Shown piece by piece: positions 23,527 through 35,889 of a stretch of 64,000 nucleotides of DNA; position 1 is the first letter of the stretch; the number at the start of each line of letters is the position of its first letter. Source of the DNA: Silene latifolia. Taxonomy: Eukaryota > Streptophyta > Magnoliopsida > Caryophyllales > Caryophyllaceae. A program made the translations under genes and the position numbers. The stretch is taken from positions 80,803,156 to 80,867,155 of the forward strand of contig NC_133532.1 in assembly GCF_048544455.1 (NCBI RefSeq), read 5' to 3'. The notes beneath the pieces were generated by a model. It saw nothing but the letters and a program-made list of their open reading frames with translations, searched no databases and had not been told where the DNA came from.

Positions 23527-24668
23527 CTAGTCTTTAAACCCGTGCACTGCACGGGTAGTAATAAAAAGTATTATTAAAAGTAAAAATTTATGTATTTTTT
23601 GATTTAGTAAATAACTAAATTTTAAGAATAGTTCGCTTTGACTATCCACATAGTTTTAATAAGTTAATGTTGCTTAATTTTAATCGAAGTACCCTGTTTT
23701 TTTTTTTTCTCAAGTTTTTAACATATGAAAGGTAAAATCTAAAAAGTAGATATAAAGTTATTGGATATTTTATAACCTGTTAATTTAGGCAATATACATT
23801 TAATTGTATTCATTGTTGTACGTTTTTTTATATCATATTACCCCTATTATTTGTTATCCTCTCAATTCTCTACTTTATCTGTCATTTTCTCCCCCACCCA
23901 CAATCGCCTGAACATGTGAAAGCAGCTTGCGTTCACTATCACTGATCGATTACCTCGAGATTCACCAACAGACCCTTCACCGCAGTGGTGACCACACCTA
24001 ACACCTCGGACCCGACGTCTATCTCAACCCCTATCTCAACACCTCCCCCCCCCCCCCCAACACCACTATACTACTCCATCTTGCCCTTCACCATCCCCGT
24101 ACGTCTCGTACCTCATCCAGCATAACCACCATCTCGGCCCTACCCTCATGCGTGATCCCTAACCCTTCTATAGTTCTACTAACCTTATGCGACTTCTCAC
24201 CCCGTTCATTACCCACTCATCGCGACCCGTCCCCTATCACGACCTCCCACCATCAACACCGCTCATTATTCATGCGCCTTTCAAGTCGCAAAATACTATT
24301 TTTTTTTATTTTTTATTTTTTTGTTTATTGAGTCATGTTATTGTTAACACTTGTCTCTCAACATTGTTAATTTGAGATAATTTAAAATGAGTGATTTGAA
24401 CAATAAAATTAAAATGGATAAAGCATTTTTTTGCTAACAACTTATTTACTCATTTTCTTACAATGTCATAATATTATGCGTTAGTTGTTAGGTAATTTTT
24501 TAAAGTTACTCCAACTTTTATAAATTGAAAATAATATTAAATATCTAAATTGATTTTTTGAGAACTCTATATTGTCTATTGCTCATGACTTTATATATAT
24601 TATGGACTTAATTAGATAAATGTTATTAAAATATTTTTTTTTGGTACACAATGTTATTAAAATGTTAA

Positions 24669-24849
24669 GAAAAATTCTTGGGTACACCGGGTGTACAAAA
24701 TTATCGTACACCCTAACCAATGATAAGCCTTTATTCATATTCTTCTTAGATTTTGTTTTATTATTTATGGAAAGTGTGGGTAATTCTAATATTCTTATTG
24801 GGTAGGGTGTACAATGACGTGGTACACCCGGTGTACCTAAGAATTTCTC
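24669..24849. mobile_element. MULE-type MITE, 181 bp
   Basis: Terminal inverted repeats of about 50 bp (GAAAAATTCTTGGGTACACC at the left; GAGAAATTCTTAGGTACACC reading in from the right) enclose 181 bp. They are flanked by the perfect 9-bp duplication aaatgttaa (24660-24668 and 24850-24858). A 9-bp duplication points to Mutator-like transposition. It has no coding capacity. Confidence 0.85.
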
Positions 24850-25330
24850 AAATGTTAATGCATGTTCATATATTAGGTGTGAAATAATGATATGCTTAAA
24901 TTTACAAACTAAGCATCTAAATTGACCAAACTCAAATTTAATTGGCCAAAACTCTTTATATGCTAAAAATATTTATTCTTAGGTTTTAGTATTTTCTTCA
25001 CCAGTCGTAAACCATTTTTTTTCCCATCTACCTCAATTCTATTTTCGTCGTTTATATTTTGACACAAACAAACAAATTTGTATTTGTAACAAAATTAATC
25101 AATTTCTTACTGGTCGGTTAGTTAGCTATTTCACAACTTTAATTAGCTATTTTTCCATTCTTTGCTGTAATAGTCTCATGATTAGTTACCTCGTACCCCG
25201 TAAGTGACTGAATGATATTCTCTTAAGGTTCAAGCTTCCTAAGTTGCGAAAATGACTCATTTTTTTGCTATACGTTTGTCTTGGTAATATTTTTGAGTAA
25301 TTACTCTTCCATTTCATTTTCTTGTTTTTT

Positions 25331-25490
25331 CCAAAATTTAATCCAAATTAATTGTCTCATTTTTAAATTTAGTATGTTAAATGGATTAACAACCAATCTT
25401 ATTCATACTCTAAAATTTAACCCAAGTTAATTGCATCATTTTTAAATTTAGTATGTTAAATGGACTAACAACCAATCTTATTCATAAAAC
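25331..25490. repeat. Two-copy tandem duplication, about 79-bp unit
   Basis: Two adjacent copies each begin with AAAATTTAAxCCAA, continue through TTTTTAAATTTAGTATG and end CAACCAATCTTATTCATA. They differ at only a few positions. Confidence 0.8.
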
Positions 25491-26690
25491 TGTAACTACC
25501 ACTGGTTCACTCCCTTGGTCAAAATGACATTGTCTCCGTTCATTTTAATTAAAGGATAGAACTGTTATTTTACCCAAGTCTCTTCATTTTTGTCAAAATA
25601 GAAAGTAAGACATTAAAAGTGGAATGAAATAGTATCATTTTACTGAAATATGTTTTCTATAAATAATAAAAATGCTTTTTGAACGTATGCATTAAAGATA
25701 CACATTAATATATATGAAATTAAAAAATATATTCTTTTTTTGTGCCACCAAGTAGCATTGCAGCAATACTTTTATATCTTCGTAAAATGTTGTTCAATGT
25801 CTAATTATCTATATAATATATTTATTAATAGTAACAAATTTTTTATAGAATATAACCTCTCAAAAAGTAATCATTCCATAAATAATGATGTTATATATAA
25901 GGTTTTTCCACAATTACTGTGTAAAACGGACCTACAATGTGATTGTCATTATATAAAAAGCACATATTTATTCATTAATAGCATTAAATTATTGTTTTCT
26001 TAGATAAAAAGACGTCATATATGTGAAACCGTCTTATTCTACAATATGTGATTTTAGAATGATATAACTAATACAGAACGTTTAATCGTTTTCTCAACAA
26101 ATAAAATCGTCTTCAAATCTATCAAAATTATAATTGATGAAATAATATTTTTTGTAAAAACAAAGAAGAAAAGTTTTAAAATTAGGAAAAGTATTTAAAT
26201 TACCAAAAATCCTACAGAATAAAAGATGAAAGCGGCACTATTAAGTATTAACGGATGACTCGGTTTTTCATAATTATCATCAACTCTTAATGCTTCATCC
26301 TACTCATCAAACATACTCTATCTTCAAAATTACCTGTATTTTAATTTCTTCTAATGTAAATAAATTTTAATATTGATTCACCGAAAAGGATAATTATAAT
26401 CAAAGTTATAATATTTGACCAAGTTATATGATCATCTTTGCACATGATTTTAAGGATTTTAGGAAAGATTCTTTTTTGATTTATAGGTAATATATGATAA
26501 TGAGTTTAAAAGGATAGATTTTCGAAAAGATACTCATCTTGTTTTGGAAAATTTTCTAAAAATCTTTCAAATATGGAAATTGTTAGGCTGATTATACGAA
26601 AATGGAATACTTAATTTGCAAATGACACGTGGCAGAAGCCATCTGCCAATGACACATGGCAGATGGTTTCTGCTTTAATATAATATATGA

Positions 26691-27224
26691 TATATGATAT
26701 GATATGATATGATTAACTAATATTATTAGAGTAATAATATTACATAATAAAACAAGGGAAATTACTATTATTATCTAGTTAATAATTCTAGTAATCTTTG
26801 GGCTTAATCTTGGGTGCTACTTGAAAGAGATTACCTATTTTGGTAATTAAGGGTTTAGGAGGTTCATCCATTTTTAGCACAAGAACAACAAAAGAAGGAG
26901 TCTTTTGTTGTGCCCATTTATAGCCAAATTACCATTGTAAGGAAATTTCTTCCTTAATCTTATTTTTGCTTGCATGCATGTATTAAGACCATTTTTTTTT
27001 TATAAAATTAACTAGTAATTTTACGACATTAGAAGTGTATAATGAGGGTCTTAAACTAACAGAAGATAGGATTTGTAGGTAGGCAATTAGGCATGGAATT
27101 TTCCAGATAAGGGTGAGTAGAATGGGTGAGGATTTTAGGGGTTTAGGAATGTCCTTTTTTCGTCTTAAATGATTTGAGCTGTGAATGAGTCAAGTTAATT
27201 GGGTGCTTAAGTATCCCCCGCTAA
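26691..27224. other. Intergenic, no feature seen
   Basis: AT-rich sequence with short ATATG repeats at the left edge (26691-26710). No gene, terminal repeat or coding similarity is visible. Confidence 0.6.
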
Positions 27225-27837
27225 TCCCTCTTATATTAAAAGAATAAGAAAACTGAAAATTTTTCCGCCTAAATGCTTTTAACTAGAAATTGGGCCTAAC
27301 TTTATCTAGATATATATTGGACCTAATATATGGCTTTTTTGAGTCATAGTATCTTACCAAACACCGCAGCTTTTATAGTTGGGTCAAATGTATTTTATTC
27401 ATTATTATCTCATTGGTCCAATATATGTATCTTAAATGTCGTAAATTTTATATTTAAAACGTGTGCAAATTTTACTCATATTATTAAAATTAGTGTGCGC
27501 TTTTCACTTTTATATTCTTTAAAATTTTTATCCGTTTAAATTGTTACTCCGTATATTGTAACAAAAATTACAAAAATAGTTATATGCTTCAAACATAAAA
27601 ATAAGCATAAGTTTTTGTAATTAAACTAACATTCTTATTTTTTAAATCATAAACTTATTCCGAGTAACAATTTAAAATTCATTCTATTTTAAGTCTTAGT
27701 ATTTTTACACATTGACAGTTGTAGATAATTAAAAATAAAATTCAAAGTTCATTGTATTATTATTATTAGCTCTAATTATTAAGTTCTCTACACATAACAA
27801 TTTAAAATACCGTGCATTCGCACGGGCTCTATACTAG
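27225..27837 (+). mobile_element. Non-autonomous Helitron, 613 bp, with adjacent empty site
   Basis: It starts A|TCCCTCTTATATTAAAAG and ends with the hairpin CCGTGCATTCGCACGG, then GCTCTATA, CTAG and flanking T, so it lies between host A and T without target duplication. The flanks join into GTATCCCCCGCTAA|TTTTATTTAAGACG. That joined sequence occurs uninterrupted about 20 bp downstream at 27862-27890, giving a built-in empty site. It lies about 0.8 kb upstream of the kinase gene. Confidence 0.85.
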
Positions 27838-28130
27838 TTTTATTTAAGACGTTTCAATTTAAGTATCCCCCGCTAATTTTATTTAAGACGGCTCCATACT
27901 AAATTTTAATAGAGGTGAATATGAACGGAGGTTTGTTTTTGTTGACTAGGAGTAGCTCTCCGATGACCGATGAAAGAATTTAATTGGTAGAATCTTATCT
28001 TTTATTATTATTCTATTATTACTTGAGAATATTATTCTATTATTACTTGAGAATATTACATTTAATTACATTACATTAACTATAATAAGATGGTAGTGAT
28101 TAGTAACTTAAGCAAAGAGTAATGGATGTT

Positions 28131-28249
28131 TTTTTTTTTCAACGAAGCGCGCACTTAGTCGCATTACAATAGGGGGAGGGGGAATCGAACTCGGGGACCT
28201 ATTGTCCAGGATACCTCCGTCTTAACCACTAGACGAAGATATCTTCGGT
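28131..28249 (-). mobile_element. tRNA-derived SINE, about 119 bp
   Basis: On the minus strand a tRNA-like head has an A-box-like TCTAGTGGTTAAGAC and a B-box-like GAGTTCGATTCCC, and the element ends in poly(A) (T run at 28129-28139 on plus). A perfect 19-bp duplication, gcaaagagtaatggatgtt, lies at 28112-28130 and 28250-28268. The perfect duplication suggests a recent insertion. It lies 418 bp upstream of the kinase start codon. It is not a functional tRNA gene. Confidence 0.9.
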
Positions 28250-28269
28250 GCAAAGAGTAATGGATGTTA

Positions 28270-28666
28270 AAAGAAAGAAAGAAAGAATGCAGCGAAATGA
28301 AGTTGAGAAGAAACCACAAACAACACAATTGCAAGTAATAATTCCCAGATAAAAAAGTGGGCAGAGTAGTGACTTCAATTTTGTGGATTTCATTTCTTTT
28401 TTATTTATTTATAATTATATATATTTATTTGGGTGGGGATACTCCCAAAGATAAATGAATGATACCAAAGTTTCCAATTGGTTGATTGATTAAAGAGACC
28501 ACCCTCATCATCAATCATAAATCATAAATCATGAATCATCAATCATCAGTCATAACCATCAACAATGACACCAACAAACCAACAAACTAACATATCTCAA
28601 CTATAATTTTAATTATTCTATTCTTTTTTTACGCTTTGAATATCTCTCACTTTCTCCCTCCCTAAA
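28270..28666 (+). promoter_or_regulatory. Promoter and 5' leader of the PBL8-like gene
   Basis: A TATA-like TATATATTTATT lies around 28416-28427. The leader has imperfect AATCAT(AA/CA) repeats at about 28505-28557. It also contains two short upstream reading frames, 28531-28590 (19 codons) and 28565-28606 (13 codons), which would matter if transcription starts before 28531. The start codon context is CTAAAATGGG. The real transcription start cannot be set from sequence alone. Confidence 0.4.
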
Positions 28667-31600
28667 ATGGGTAACTGTGGTACTAGAGAAGAGTCTGCTG
28701 TCGTCTCTCATGCTCAAGGTCAGTTCACTTTAGATCTAACTCCTTTAGATCCCGACATCCCGTCCTCCGCAGACTGCTTTTTATAATATACATTAATTAA
28801 TTGTATGATTCCAATGCAGTTCAGCAGCTTCATGTGTTAACATCACTGCAATCAGTAGCAGGTAGCAGTAGTAGTACTGGTAGTACTAGCAGAAATGTTG
28901 GCAAGCATCATTATAGGAATATTTCAGATCTGAGTGACCCCACTTCCACCCCTCGAGCTGCCTCTCTCGAAGATTCTAGAAAGAATGTCGGATTGTACAC
29001 TGATCTTATTGCTTTTACTCTTTATGAACTTGAGACTATTACCAAGAGTTTTCGCTCTGACTACATTCTTGGTGAAGGCGGTTTTGGAACTGTTTACAAG
29101 GGTTACATAGATGAGAATGTCCGGGTTGGCCTTAAATCTCTTCCTGTTGCTGTTAAAGTTCTTAATAAAGAAGGCCTTCAAGGCCACCGCGAATGGCTTG
29201 TATGTACCCTATAACTCTTTCCTTTTTTTCGATATAATATTGGTTAATTTGTTACCTGTTCTTGTTCCTTGACTTGCTCTTTTGCTTCTGAAATGTTGAA
29301 ACAGACGGAGGTGAATTTTCTTGGTCAGCTTAGGCATCCGAATCTGGTCAAGTTGATTGGTTATTGCTGTGAGGATGACCATAGATTGCTTGTTTACGAG
29401 TTCATGTTTCGTGGCAGCCTTGAGAATCACTTATTTCGAAGTATGTGTTTGTTATTTCATTGGTTTACACATTTAATCATTTGATTGTTCTTCTTTTAGT
29501 ACTACCATGTTTGAAAATATGTTGAATACTTGAACCAGTGTTATCAGCTTAGAGTTTGAGTGACTATCATTAATAATAACAGGATCGATCACCTACCCCT
29601 GTGATTATGGAGGTAAAACACATAGGAATGCTGTTGATAGGGTAATGTCACTTAAATAAAGACTTCACCAATCAAAATCTCGAGGAGTGTACATTCTTCT
29701 ACAATCTCACAGAGTACTTTAAATGACGGATTATAAGACATTCAAGCTAGAAAGTTTACTCAAAAATTGTAATTTCCACATCGGGTTTTTCCCCACTGGA
29801 GGGACGTTGTCGTCCGCACTCATAAAATCAGTCTATTTGCCAAGTCAGACGCGGTTAACATTTATATGAAGAACAGCTATTTGCCAAAAGTCCATTTCTA
29901 CACATGGTCTTGTGGGAGACATGGTTAGTTGACTCAAATTAATGACAAAAATAGATTTGATCTAGAATCTTCATTTTTAATAAGTGCCTCTGAAGTCTCT
30001 ATTCTACTGACCCACAAACTTCCTAATTACCTATGGTATCCAAGTTGCCTAGCCTAATCCTATCAGGATCATCGAAGCTAATGATTAAGAGACATGATTG
30101 TTAAATTTGTAGATGGCTGTTGGGTTTGTTTAAGAGACACGATTGTTCAATTGAAGTGATTAGTAGGTCGGCTAGTCCCATTAGTAAGGTGTTCTTATCA
30201 TCTCTTCTAAAAGCAATGCTTATTAAATTTTCAGTCGATAAGGCATTGCCATGATCTGTGCTCGTTGTGTCCTTTCTGAATGCGTTTTAGTTCAGCAGGC
30301 TTTTGTGTTATTCTCTTACACGTCTCATATGCATGAGGTTAACTTTTCCTTGACAGATTATAGATGTGACAAATTGAGTTTGCAACTGCTTTTATTCACT
30401 CCCTTATTCTTAATTGCTCAACTATTCTTTTCGAGTTTCATGGTTTTTTTCCTTATATGTGCTTTAGTAGCTTAATGTTCCATATTCGAGGTGAATTTTT
30501 TGCTAATTACTTCAGTGTGCTGAACTTGCCAATTTGTTCTCATTTGCACTTTCCTCCGAAACTGTCAATTGGCAAACTCCTCTTTCATGTTTTGATTGTA
30601 TGTTATTATTTGCACCATCTATGAATCTCTGATGCAGAATTAATTTACCTAAGAGATTATGATTAATGTCTTTGCTTAGGTAAAATATTTTGACCAGTAA
30701 TGTATAGATGACTAATTTCTTTGGCCTTCTGTGATCAGAAATTAATTATTGAAAATCTGAACAACATTACACTGACTGTTATTGCTGTATATTTGCTGCA
30801 TTTGTATTTCTGTACATTAGCTCAACTTGTTATCGCATTTTGTGGGATATGCAGAGGCTGCCATTCCATTGCCTTGGTCAACAAGGATGATGATTGCCCT
30901 TGGAGCAGCTAAAGGACTTGCCTTTCTTCACAATGCTGAAAGGCCTGTTATTTATCGAGACTTCAAGACATCTAACATACTTTTGGACTCCGTACGTTCC
31001 CATACCTTGGCTGTTTTATAATTTCCACCTTCCATCCTGCATTTATTGTCCCCTTTTGACCTTGGTAGTCAACCCATTTGAACTTTGATTATTTATTCTC
31101 CAAATAAATTTAGACATGAAATGTATAATTTATTTATTTTTATTTATAAAAAAAAAAAGTAATTTCCCATTATTATTTTTAAAATGCTTTAACGATTGTA
31201 TATTTTGAGAAAAAAGGGTCAAATCAACATGGGCCACTTAAGTCAAATGTAGACGATAAATTTGGGATGTAAGGAGATCTATTTATTATAGGATAGACTT
31301 TAATCCGAAGGGATGTTTCATGCCAGACACTCAGACAGTGTTAGAAAGAACATAATATATTATTAAGTGACGTCTACAAAATGAAAATGTTGAACTTGAG
31401 TTTTTGTTTGATTTGGTTGCATTGCTTAGTTCGGCATAGACTTGCTTAATTTTTATGTCAGATATCTCTCTGACTTGTTCGTTTGCTTTTGGACCAGTTT
31501 CCTAGTAGACTTATTACTCATTATCTTCCCTATCACCCAAACCCCTCTCATCTCCCTTCTATGCTCCCACTTAGGCAACCACCCTAGCCTCCACCCCACT

Positions 31601-33825
31601 CACCCGAGCACCACTTCATGCAGGATCCGTATAACACTCAACCCCAAATCACTGCAAATTCCCCCCTACACCACGAAATCACCTATCTCTCCCTGTAGAA
31701 AACCTCTCACAACCTGTCGAACACCACTCCCACCCTCGAGAGCCATCCCCCACCACTGAATCTCTCTCCCCGGCCTTGAGGAAGGACTCTTACGCATTCT
31801 TTGTCTGAGGTTATAGCCGAGGCTACAAGCAAACTAATGACATTTTAACAATAATTAATCTCAACTACAAATTCCAGCAACAAGTAAAAAGAAAATTTAC
31901 ATTTCGTATATTTATCTGTAGCAGTTTGTTTTTTCTATAATGTATTCTTTTCCTCAGAAGAAATTTTATCAAGAGAAAATAGTCGAGACAAAAGAAACTA
32001 ACATATAGAGAAAAAGGTAAAGGAATTAGAAAGATTTTGGGAATGAGGGAGTGGAAGGCATGACTTTTGACTTTTTGATTCCAATGCTCACAGAAAATAA
32101 CATGAATGGGAGTACAACCTGTTAGACTATTATATGGATGGCTGACAATAGAATATAAACGCTCAGCTATTTCATATCAATTACATGCCTTTATTGCCTT
32201 CGTTATACGAGAAATTATATATGACTGTCAAGTTTGTGCTTCTTTTTTCTCTTCAGGATTACACGGCAAAGCTTTCAGATTTTGGACTTGCAAAAGCTGG
32301 ACCACAAGGTGACGAAACCCACGTATCAACTCGTGTTATGGGTACCTATGGATATGCTGCACCCGAGTATGTAATGACTGGTATGTATGGCACTAAAGTC
32401 AAGTAATCTTGATAAACAAATATTGCAGTCCTTGTCTTTTAAGGAATGAGGTGGTCTGGAATACAGTAGGTGTTGCATCCATTGAAAATAAGTCGAGGGA
32501 AAATCGTTTAAGGTGGTTTGGCCATGTGCAACGGAGAGCACCTGAGGCAGCGGTTAGGAGGATTGAGAAATGGGAATGGGTAATATTGTTAGGGAAAGGG
32601 GAAGGCCGAAACAAACATGAATAAAGTTGGTTGAAAACGATATGGATGTTTCGGGGATTAGTGAGAATCTGGCAAAAGAGAGGGCATTGTGGAGGCATGT
32701 TGAAGATGTAGTTTGAGTTCTGTATACTTCTTTTTTTTGTTTTTAACAAAGCTATTTTGATGCTTTAAGTTTTGGTTTTCACAATTTTATTACCTTTCTT
32801 TATTTTCACAACTTGCTTCGTTCATCTTTACTTTATTTTTATTTATTTATTTATTTATTTTTTTAACTTGGCTTTGACCATATTGTTGATTCAAGCCTTA
32901 TCGGATTTGAATGATGATTTAGGTTAGCTGACCCCAGGTCATGTTGGGATTAAAGGCTCTGATGTTATTATTATCTTTTTTTTCCATGATGGCACTCACT
33001 TGACTTTGGTTGTCAGCCGATGCCAACTTTAACTGGTAACCCTTAATATATGTAGAACTTAATTGATTTCATATTATTTTAAAGAAGGTATAACTATATC
33101 AGATTTTGATTAATTATCAGTCAAGATTAATATAACTTGACCATTAAAGTCAAATGTGGACAAATAAAAATTTGATGGAGTGAGTATCAAATATCAAGGG
33201 TACTTAGATGAGAGATTTGTTTAGTAAAGGCCTGCACTTTAATATGGGTTGACATGACTGCTGTCTAAGCCAATCTTGTAGTATTCTAACTGGCATGTAT
33301 ATTTAATCAGGCCATCTCACAGCCAGGAGCGATGTTTACAGCTTCGGAGTTGTCCTTCTTGAGCTTTTGACCGGAAGAAGGTCTGTTGACAAGACCAGAC
33401 CAAGCCGAGAGCAAAACTTGGTGGATTGGGCCCGGCCCAAACTCAATGATAAGCGAAAAATCTTGCAAATAATAGACCCTAGATTGGAGAACCAGTACTC
33501 AATACGGGCCGCTCAGAAAGCCTGTAGCTTAGCATACTATTGTCTGAGCCAAAACCCCAAGGCTAGACCCTTAATGAGTGATGTGGTCGAGACCTTGGAA
33601 CCTTTACAAAGCTCCGGTGATGCTGCATCTGAAATGACTTCTATGTCCTCATCGCTAACAATGCCCAACTTAAGGCATACACGTGATGGGCAATTCGCTG
33701 TGAGGGGAATACCACATTACTCGACACATCAGAGGTTTGTCGGCAATGTCAGAGCTGCTGGAAATTGTAGGTCTCCCAATCCGAACTGTTCTCCGAGTGG
33801 TCCAGCACCTTGCCGAGTGAGATGA
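28667..33825 (+). CDS. PBL8: Receptor-like cytoplasmic kinase VII, PBL8-like, six exons
   Basis: Exons are 28667-28718, 28820-29199, 29305-29440, 30855-30991, 32257-32380 and 33311-33825. All introns are GT-AG, and the joined frame gives 447 codons plus stop. The N-terminus MGNCG carries Gly2 and Cys4, fitting N-myristoylation and S-acylation, so it should sit at the inner face of the plasma membrane. The kinase domain spans about residues 96-375: glycine loop GEGGFG at 102-107, ATP-binding Lys130, catalytic Asp225 in YRDFKTSN and Asp243 of DFG, then [10 protein letters not shown]. The tail ends CRSPNPNCS...CRVR. From family knowledge, subfamily VII kinases relay immune and hormone signals from surface receptors; Arabidopsis PBL8 is the closest match I recall. 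The gene looks intact, with no premature stop. Confidence 0.93.
29441..30854 (+). other. Intron 3 of the PBL8-like gene
   Basis: This 1.4-kb intron has GTATGT at its 5' end and ATATGCAG at its 3' end. I see no coding sequence or clear mobile element in it. Confidence 0.85.
30992..32256 (+). other. Intron 4 of the PBL8-like gene, with a C-rich patch
   Basis: This 1.27-kb intron runs from GTACGT to TCTTCAG. Positions 31520-31790 are strikingly C-rich (for example CCTCCACCCCACTCACCC) against AT-rich surroundings. The patch resembles in composition the C-rich island of the Helitron at 23880-24290. Whether the two are related needs an alignment. Confidence 0.7.
32440..32720 (+). pseudogene. LINE 3' fragment inside intron 5
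   Basis: In the sense direction, the frame [20 protein letters not shown] followed by a degenerate RGRPK-like stretch and WLKT...RIWQKR is the C-terminal signature of plant LINE reverse transcriptases. Only about 280 bp remain, with a stop and frame breaks. It is a 5'-truncated or eroded LINE lying in the same orientation as the host gene. Confidence 0.75.
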
Positions 33826-34672
33826 CTACTGTTTGTTTCTATACTTGACGTAATGGCTGCCTAACACGCTTCTTAGGTTTTTTGCTCCTTTCCTTCAGTT
33901 TTAACTGTTCTGAGATGGCTGTAGTGAATTCATGCTGGTGTGCTTCTTTGGTATGTTTTCTGTTCATATGCTTGCTTGTAACTTTGTGTCAAAATCTTTA
34001 ACGTCTTCTTGTAGGTTAATAGTTGGTGGAATGATATTATCCTTTTTTTTTGCACTTACATAGCCCAACTCAAGTATTTTCTTCCAGAATCCAGAGACTC
34101 TCATCTTTCACCTTAAGAACTTTGGTTACATATCTAGTTTGTCGATATCTAGAAGTGCTATGATGGAGAAACTCGATAAGCGAGACATGTTTTACAAATT
34201 TCCATTCACTAAACGTATTCTGGGTTACAGGCATACTTAGTAGGAAACACGATCAGCAAGAAACTAACGGCAGAACTTGCGAAAGCTAGGAGCATATACA
34301 TGTTGCAGCCCATTAGAAGATAGAATACGTTGGTTCTTTTCTGGCAACCAAAAATATATTATTGACCTTGACTGGTGCTAAGATGCTCATTCCGGACTCA
34401 AATTCACTCTGAAGTCTGTCTGAACCTTTAATGCTCTATAACTTGAGCAAAAAATCTGGTATTAGTGTTAGAAATTAAGATGAGATGTTTGTTTTTAATG
34501 ATTATATTTTGACCTTTAAATATACACTCTTTCTCAATCTTTTATTTACTTTTGATTAAAATACCCTTTAAAAAATAGGGTTATTTAATGGGAATACTCT
34601 GAATTATTATGGTCATTCTCAAAATACTCCATAGTTTGAATTAACTAGGAATACTATCAACTAATGCACCTC
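33826..34672 (+). other. 3' region of the PBL8-like gene and spacer
   Basis: After the stop codon there is no further gene before LTR B at 34673. The 3' UTR must lie in the first few hundred bases. No clear polyadenylation site could be fixed. The last bases before the LTR, acctc, would be one copy of B's target duplication. Confidence 0.6.
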
Positions 34673-35751
34673 TGGTTCGTCGGTTTTGTTACTCATCGTC
34701 AAAAGTTACCTTGACCAAAACAATATTTATAACTTCACAAACTACTCTACTCTTAGTAAAGAGGTAAGTAAAGGTCGGATCCCAAGGGACGGGTATTGAT
34801 GTAGGATTTTCAATTACAATTGGTTGTGTCTAAGGGTGTCACAATTTGGGTTGAGATAGGAGATCAACTAAACTAATCAACAATGTAAATAAAGTAATGA
34901 AAATAAGCAAGATGATTAAACTGAGATGTAAACAATTGATTAAAAGCACTAGGGCGTTATGGGTTCATAGGGGATTCATGGAGTTGATCATACAAACATG
35001 TTCTCAAATTATAAGCAAGCAATTATTGTTGTGATGGGATCGAGTTAGTGTATATCTTACAATCCCTAAGAAGGTTTGGGTCCCGGAGCCGAATCGATTA
35101 GATTGTACAACACCTACAAGTCGACTTAATCCTTCCTATCCAACTATATGCATGGTCTAATGAGACTCGAGTTGGTTTATGTCTTACAAGTCTCATTGAA
35201 AAGGTAAGTGATGGGTAAAAAAATGCAAGGATTCATAGGCTCGCATTTCATCAAACATAACATGTGCATAAGTTGGAATTACAACAAGCAAGCAAATTAA
35301 TTATGAAAACATATTAGATTAAGTATGAATCTTTCCCCGTGTTGGTTTCCCCTAATTACCCATTAACCCTAGCTAAAGAAACTACTCACTTATTATCAAA
35401 TTTAACATGTTAACAAAGTTGTCAATCACATTAACAAGGCAAAACATGATGAATGAATGAAAATAATTAGCAATAATTAAAGCAAGGATTAAGAGAATTA
35501 TACCTATGGAGATTCCACAATAATAATGCAAAGAATAATAGAAATACTTGATGATTGATGGAAGGTTGTCAATCTCCCAATAAACCCAAATAATCTTCTA
35601 ATTACCCAAAATAAATGATGAACAATAGAGAAATTAAGGAAAGATTAAGAAATGAGATTTGTATTAAGACTAGATTAAAAGTTGATTACAAGATTAAGGA
35701 ATGAGTAAGATTGTATTACAACTTGATAATAAACTAAGTAGTTCAAAGGGG

Positions 35752-35759
35752 TATTTATA
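35752..35759 (-). promoter_or_regulatory. LTR TATA box of element B (3' copy)
   Basis: The minus strand reads AGTATAAATACCCC, a consensus TATA box. The same box is in the 5' LTR at 45197-45204, and a near-identical one is in LTR C at 54396-54403. Confidence 0.65.
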
Positions 35760-35889
35760 CTAAAGATTAGGTACAAAGATTAGGGTTACTAAGGGCTTAA
35801 ATGACTATTAAGACCCTTAAGAAAAGTTGAGGAAATGCTCATCTCCAAGGAGAAGCGCATCTCCGTTTTGCTAGTCCCACGAAGATATG

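Larger units (their letters stand above)
23527..26690 (-). mobile_element. Non-autonomous Helitron, about 3.2 kb
   Basis: The minus-strand 3' end at 23527 has hairpin ACCCGTGCAGTGCACGGGT, TTAAAGA, CTAG and flanking T. A matching 5' end lies at 26690, read on the minus strand as A|TCATATATTATATTAAAGC. It is followed by the subterminal inverted repeat GCAGAAACCATCTGCCA...TGGCAGATGGCTTCTGC. No Rep-helicase is encoded. A cytosine-rich island at about 23880-24290 stands out from the AT-rich body and may be captured sequence. A MITE is nested inside. The pairing of the two ends is an inference. Confidence 0.45.

Noticed and set aside
28131-28249. tRNA-like sequence with A- and B-box resemblance
   Set aside because: It has a poly(A) tail and a 19-bp target duplication, and lacks a complete cloverleaf; it is a SINE, not a tRNA gene.
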